From Burkholderiaceae bacterium (GTDB lineage Bacteria; Pseudomonadota; Gammaproteobacteria; Burkholderiales; Burkholderiaceae_C), in contig CP126124.1 of assembly GCA_030123545.1 (NCBI GenBank), positions 682,001-746,000 on the forward strand: 64,000 bases of DNA, given 5' to 3'. Both the position numbers and the translations under genes were made by a program. The notes beneath the pieces are model-generated. The model saw nothing but the letters and a program-made list of their open reading frames with translations. It did no database searches and was not told the origin of the DNA. Positions 62,004 to 64,000 of the stretch are shown one piece after another (position 1 is the stretch's first letter; every line of letters starts with the position of its first letter).

Positions 62004-63271
62004 ACACCGAACTGAACGAGCCGGCGTACCGCCGCCACTGGTGGGGCGTGTTCGCGCTGCTGTTCATCGTCACGATCGCCTACATCGACCGCGTCAACGT
62101 CGCGGTGCTGATCGTCGACCCGGAATTCCTGAAGGAATTCGGCCTGGTCGGTGATCGGGTCGGGCAGGGCTCGCTGATGAGCCTGTTCCTGATCGGCTAC
62201 GGCATCGCGGCGATCTTGCTGACGCCGTTCTACGAGTCCAGGCTGGGCTACCGGCGCGGCCTGCTCATCAGCCTGTTCGTCTGGGCCGTGCTGACCGCCG
62301 CGGCGCCGATCGCCGGGTCGCTGTTCGCGCTGCTGGTGCTGCGTGTGCTGCTCGGCGTCAGCGAGGGGCCGCTGTTCTCTTTGAAGACGATGTTCGTGAA
62401 GGACCGTTTCGCAGCCGGCACATGGGGCAAGCCGAATGCGGTCAGCTCGATGGGGGTGTCGCTCGGTCTCGCGGTCGGGTTTCCGCTGGTCAGCTACTTG
62501 CTGCACGCAGGCGGATGGGCGCTGTCGTTCCACACGCTGGCCGCCATCAATCTGCTGGTCGGCCTGCCGCTGGTGTACTGGCTGATTCCCGCGCCGCGGC
62601 CGGTCGCAGCGACTCAGGGCGGTTCTGAAAAGCAGTCGATCAGTGCGCTGCACGCGTTCCGTTCCGCGCTGCGCATGCGTCATCTGGGCCTGGTCCTGCT
62701 GATCGAGATCTGCACCTTGGGCTACCTGTGGGGCAGCAGTTCCTGGCTGCCGGCTTACCTGGTCGACGACAAGGGCTTCTCGGTCCGTGCGATGGGCTGG
62801 GTATCGTCGCTGCCGTTCATCATCGGCATCGGCGCGAACTTCCTCGGCGGTGTGCTGGTCGACTGGTTTCCGGCGAAGCGCACGCCGTTGATCTTCACGA
62901 TCGGCGGCATCGGTTGTGCACTGTCGGTGCTGATGCTGATCGACTCGCGCGCAACGGCGGCGACGCTGACGTTCCTGCTGCTGGCGAGCGCCTGCTGGGG
63001 CATCCAGGGCGCTTCGATCCCGACGCTGGTCCAGCGCTTCTCGCCGGCCGGCAGCGTCGGTAGCGCCTACGGAATCATCAACGGCATCGGCAACCTGGTC
63101 GCAGCCTTCATGCCGGCGGCGATGGGCGGACTGATGAAGTCCCATGTGGCCGGCGGCTTCGGGTTGCTGGTGGTGACGCAGGTCGGCGTGGCGCTGGTCG
63201 GCGTGTGGCTGACGGTAAGACTGGGCGGCGCGGTGTCCGGCATGGCCGCAAGCGGCACGGCGCACGGATGA
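61991..63271 (+). CDS. MFS transporter (anion:cation symporter-like)
   Basis: 426 aa, about twelve membrane segments; YIDRVNVAVLIVDPEF and LRVLLGVSEGPLFSLKTMFVKDRF are like phthalate/hexuronate-type ACS transporters. No ATG is present at the N-terminus: TTG 61991, with GAGGAG about 9 bp upstream, is the best start and overlaps the aldehyde dehydrogenase gene. A second transporter in the same operon suggests uptake of two related compounds or import plus export. Confidence 0.87.
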   Translation: MGTLNTELNEPAYRRHWWGVFALLFIVTIAYIDRVNVAVLIVDPEFLKEFGLVGDRVGQGSLMSLFLIGYGIAAILLTPFYESRLGYRRGLLISLFVWAVLTAAAPIAGSLFALLVLRVLLGVSEGPLFSLKTMFVKDRFAAGTWGKPNAVSSMGVSLGLAVGFPLVSYLLHAGGWALSFHTLAAINLLVGLPLVYWLIPAPRPVAATQGGSEKQSISALHAFRSALRMRHLGLVLLIEICTLGYLWGSSSWLPAYLVDDKGFSVRAMGWVSSLPFIIGIGANFLGGVLVDWFPAKRTPLIFTIGGIGCALSVLMLIDSRATAATLTFLLLASACWGIQGASIPTLVQRFSPAGSVGSAYGIINGIGNLVAAFMPAAMGGLMKSHVAGGFGLLVVTQVGVALVGVWLTVRLGGAVSGMAASGTAHG

Positions 63272-63293
63272 AGTCCGCAGCGATGGAGCAATC

Positions 63294-63389
63294 ATGAGCC
63301 CCCGCCCGGCCGATCCTAGCGACCGAAGCGCAGCCTTCGGCAGCGCGGGGGCGCGCACCGCAGTGCGAAGCACGGAGGTTACCCAATGA
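63294..63389 (+). CDS. Possible 31-aa leader peptide
   Basis: A small frame MSPRPADPSDRSAAFGSAGA... ends in TGA overlapping the ATG of the VOC gene. It has a weak GGAGCA upstream and no recognisable family. It could couple translation of the next gene or be chance. Confidence 0.25.
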   Translation: MSPRPADPSDRSAAFGSAGARTAVRSTEVTQ

Positions 63390-64000
63390 CTGTACTTGGC
63401 ATCGACCAGATCACCTACGGCGCGGACGACCTCGCGACCTGCCGCCGGTTCTTCTCGGACTGGGGCCTGACGCTCGCGGCCGAGCATGCCGACGAACTGG
63501 TGTTCGAATCTCTCAACGGTTGCAGAGTGGTCGTCGCCGCGCAGGCGAAACCGGGTCTGCCGCCCGCGATCGAGGACGGCCCGACGCTGCGCGAGGTTGT
63601 CTGGGGCGTCGAAAGCGCCCGCGATCTCGACCGCTACGCCGACGCGATCCGCAGCGATCCGGATTTCGTCGACGCGGTGGTGGACGGGGCGCGGCGCATC
63701 GGCTGCACCGACCCGAATGGCCTCGCGGTGCGCTTGCAACTGAGCCGCAAGCGGGCGGTCGCGGTGGACTGCGCCGCGATGAACACCTGGAGCGCCAAGC
63801 CGCGCATCAACCAGCGCGCGCCGATCTACGAGCGCGCGGCGCCGATCGAGGTCGGGCACGTGGTGTTCTTCGTTGCCGACGTCAAGGCCTGTGAAGCCTT
63901 TTACGCCAGCCGTTTCGGCTTCGTCGCGTCGGACCGTTATCCGAACCGCGGCGCCTTCATGCGCTGCGCACCGGACGGCGGCCACCACGACCTGTTCTTG
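63386..64000 (+). CDS. VOC / extradiol dioxygenase-like protein, cut by window end
   Basis: 205 residues visible. Two glyoxalase/VOC modules: MTVLGIDQITYGADDLATCRRFFSDWGLTL at the start and PIEVGHVVFFVADVKACEAFYASRFGFVASDRYPNRGAFMRCAPDGGHHDLFL at the end. The His in EVGHVVF and the His pair in GGHHDLF suit a metal site of type I extradiol dioxygenases. CACGGAGG gives a good ribosome site. If a ring-cleavage enzyme, it would mark the cluster as aromatic catabolism. Confidence 0.8.
   Translation, partial: MTVLGIDQITYGADDLATCRRFFSDWGLTLAAEHADELVFESLNGCRVVVAAQAKPGLPPAIEDGPTLREVVWGVESARDLDRYADAIRSDPDFVDAVVDGARRIGCTDPNGLAVRLQLSRKRAVAVDCAAMNTWSAKPRINQRAPIYERAAPIEVGHVVFFVADVKACEAFYASRFGFVASDRYPNRGAFMRCAPDGGHHDLFL

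Noticed and set aside
61937..63988. 683-codon frame antisense to the last MFS and VOC genes
   Set aside because: Composition and lack of motifs mark it as a shadow of the real genes on the plus strand.

Overview
The window looks like chromosomal DNA of a GC-rich betaproteobacterium of the order Burkholderiales, most likely Comamonadaceae. The evidence is the spc/alpha ribosomal gene order, protein sequences of that flavour throughout, and several copies of a ~60-bp palindrome-ended repeat that I associate from memory with Comamonadaceae genomes. Genus cannot be fixed from sequence alone.

Layout. 1-5890: a cut acyl-CoA ligase, a Crp/Fnr regulator, proC, and the glycerol genes glpK-glpD. 5911-15246: a ribosomal superoperon starting at its own promoter (rplN to rplO, secY, infA, rpmJ, rpsM, rpsK, rpsD, rpoA, rplQ), followed by an initiator tRNA-fMet with terminator. 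15290-20198: a DUF2946 protein, an outer-membrane protein with a Cys-rich mature N-terminus and a TlpA thioredoxin (possible metal/redox module), then cfa, a DUF1840 gene and an S33 peptidase. 20525-30796: a PQQ/alcohol-oxidation island with pqqABCDE, cytochrome b561, a beta-propeller protein, a TonB-dependent receptor, a binding-protein/cytochrome c fusion, and a PQQ dehydrogenase carrying the Asp-Tyr-Asp motif typical of lanthanide-dependent enzymes. 31073-35468: an RluB/RluF-type pseudouridine synthase, an SDR, htpG and a small membrane protein.

35507-43672 is the most interesting part. It is a complete type II-C CRISPR-Cas locus: tracrRNA, cas9 (1137 aa), cas1, cas2 and an array of nine identical 37-bp repeats with eight 30-bp spacers. 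Two insertion sequences have landed in it. An intact IS256-family element (9-bp target duplication) sits 53 bp upstream of the first repeat. An IS3/IS407-type element (4-bp target duplication) is inserted inside the second repeat and splits the array. The tracrRNA and cas9 diverge from one very short shared region in which the tracrRNA anti-repeat also appears to contain the cas9 promoter.

43923-52339: an Fsr-type MFS exporter, a DUF2127 membrane protein, an ArsC-like protein, an SrkA-like kinase, an AT-richer alpha/beta hydrolase (possible foreign gene), the ohrR-ohr peroxide switch, a NylB-like serine hydrolase, and two beta-oxidation enzymes. 52620-64000: a tightly packed, one-direction catabolic cluster (MFS, SDR, cupin, hydrolase, IclR regulator, SDR with altered catalytic residues, ThDP enzyme, aspartate-dehydrogenase-like protein, aldehyde dehydrogenase, MFS, VOC/extradiol-type protein cut by the window end). 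Its substrate cannot be named from sequence.

Two cross-cutting observations. The ~60-bp repeat lies in frame inside glpK and inside the SrkA-like kinase gene, and seems to supply the start of the pseudouridine synthase gene. Two similar hairpins follow rpsD and rpoA.
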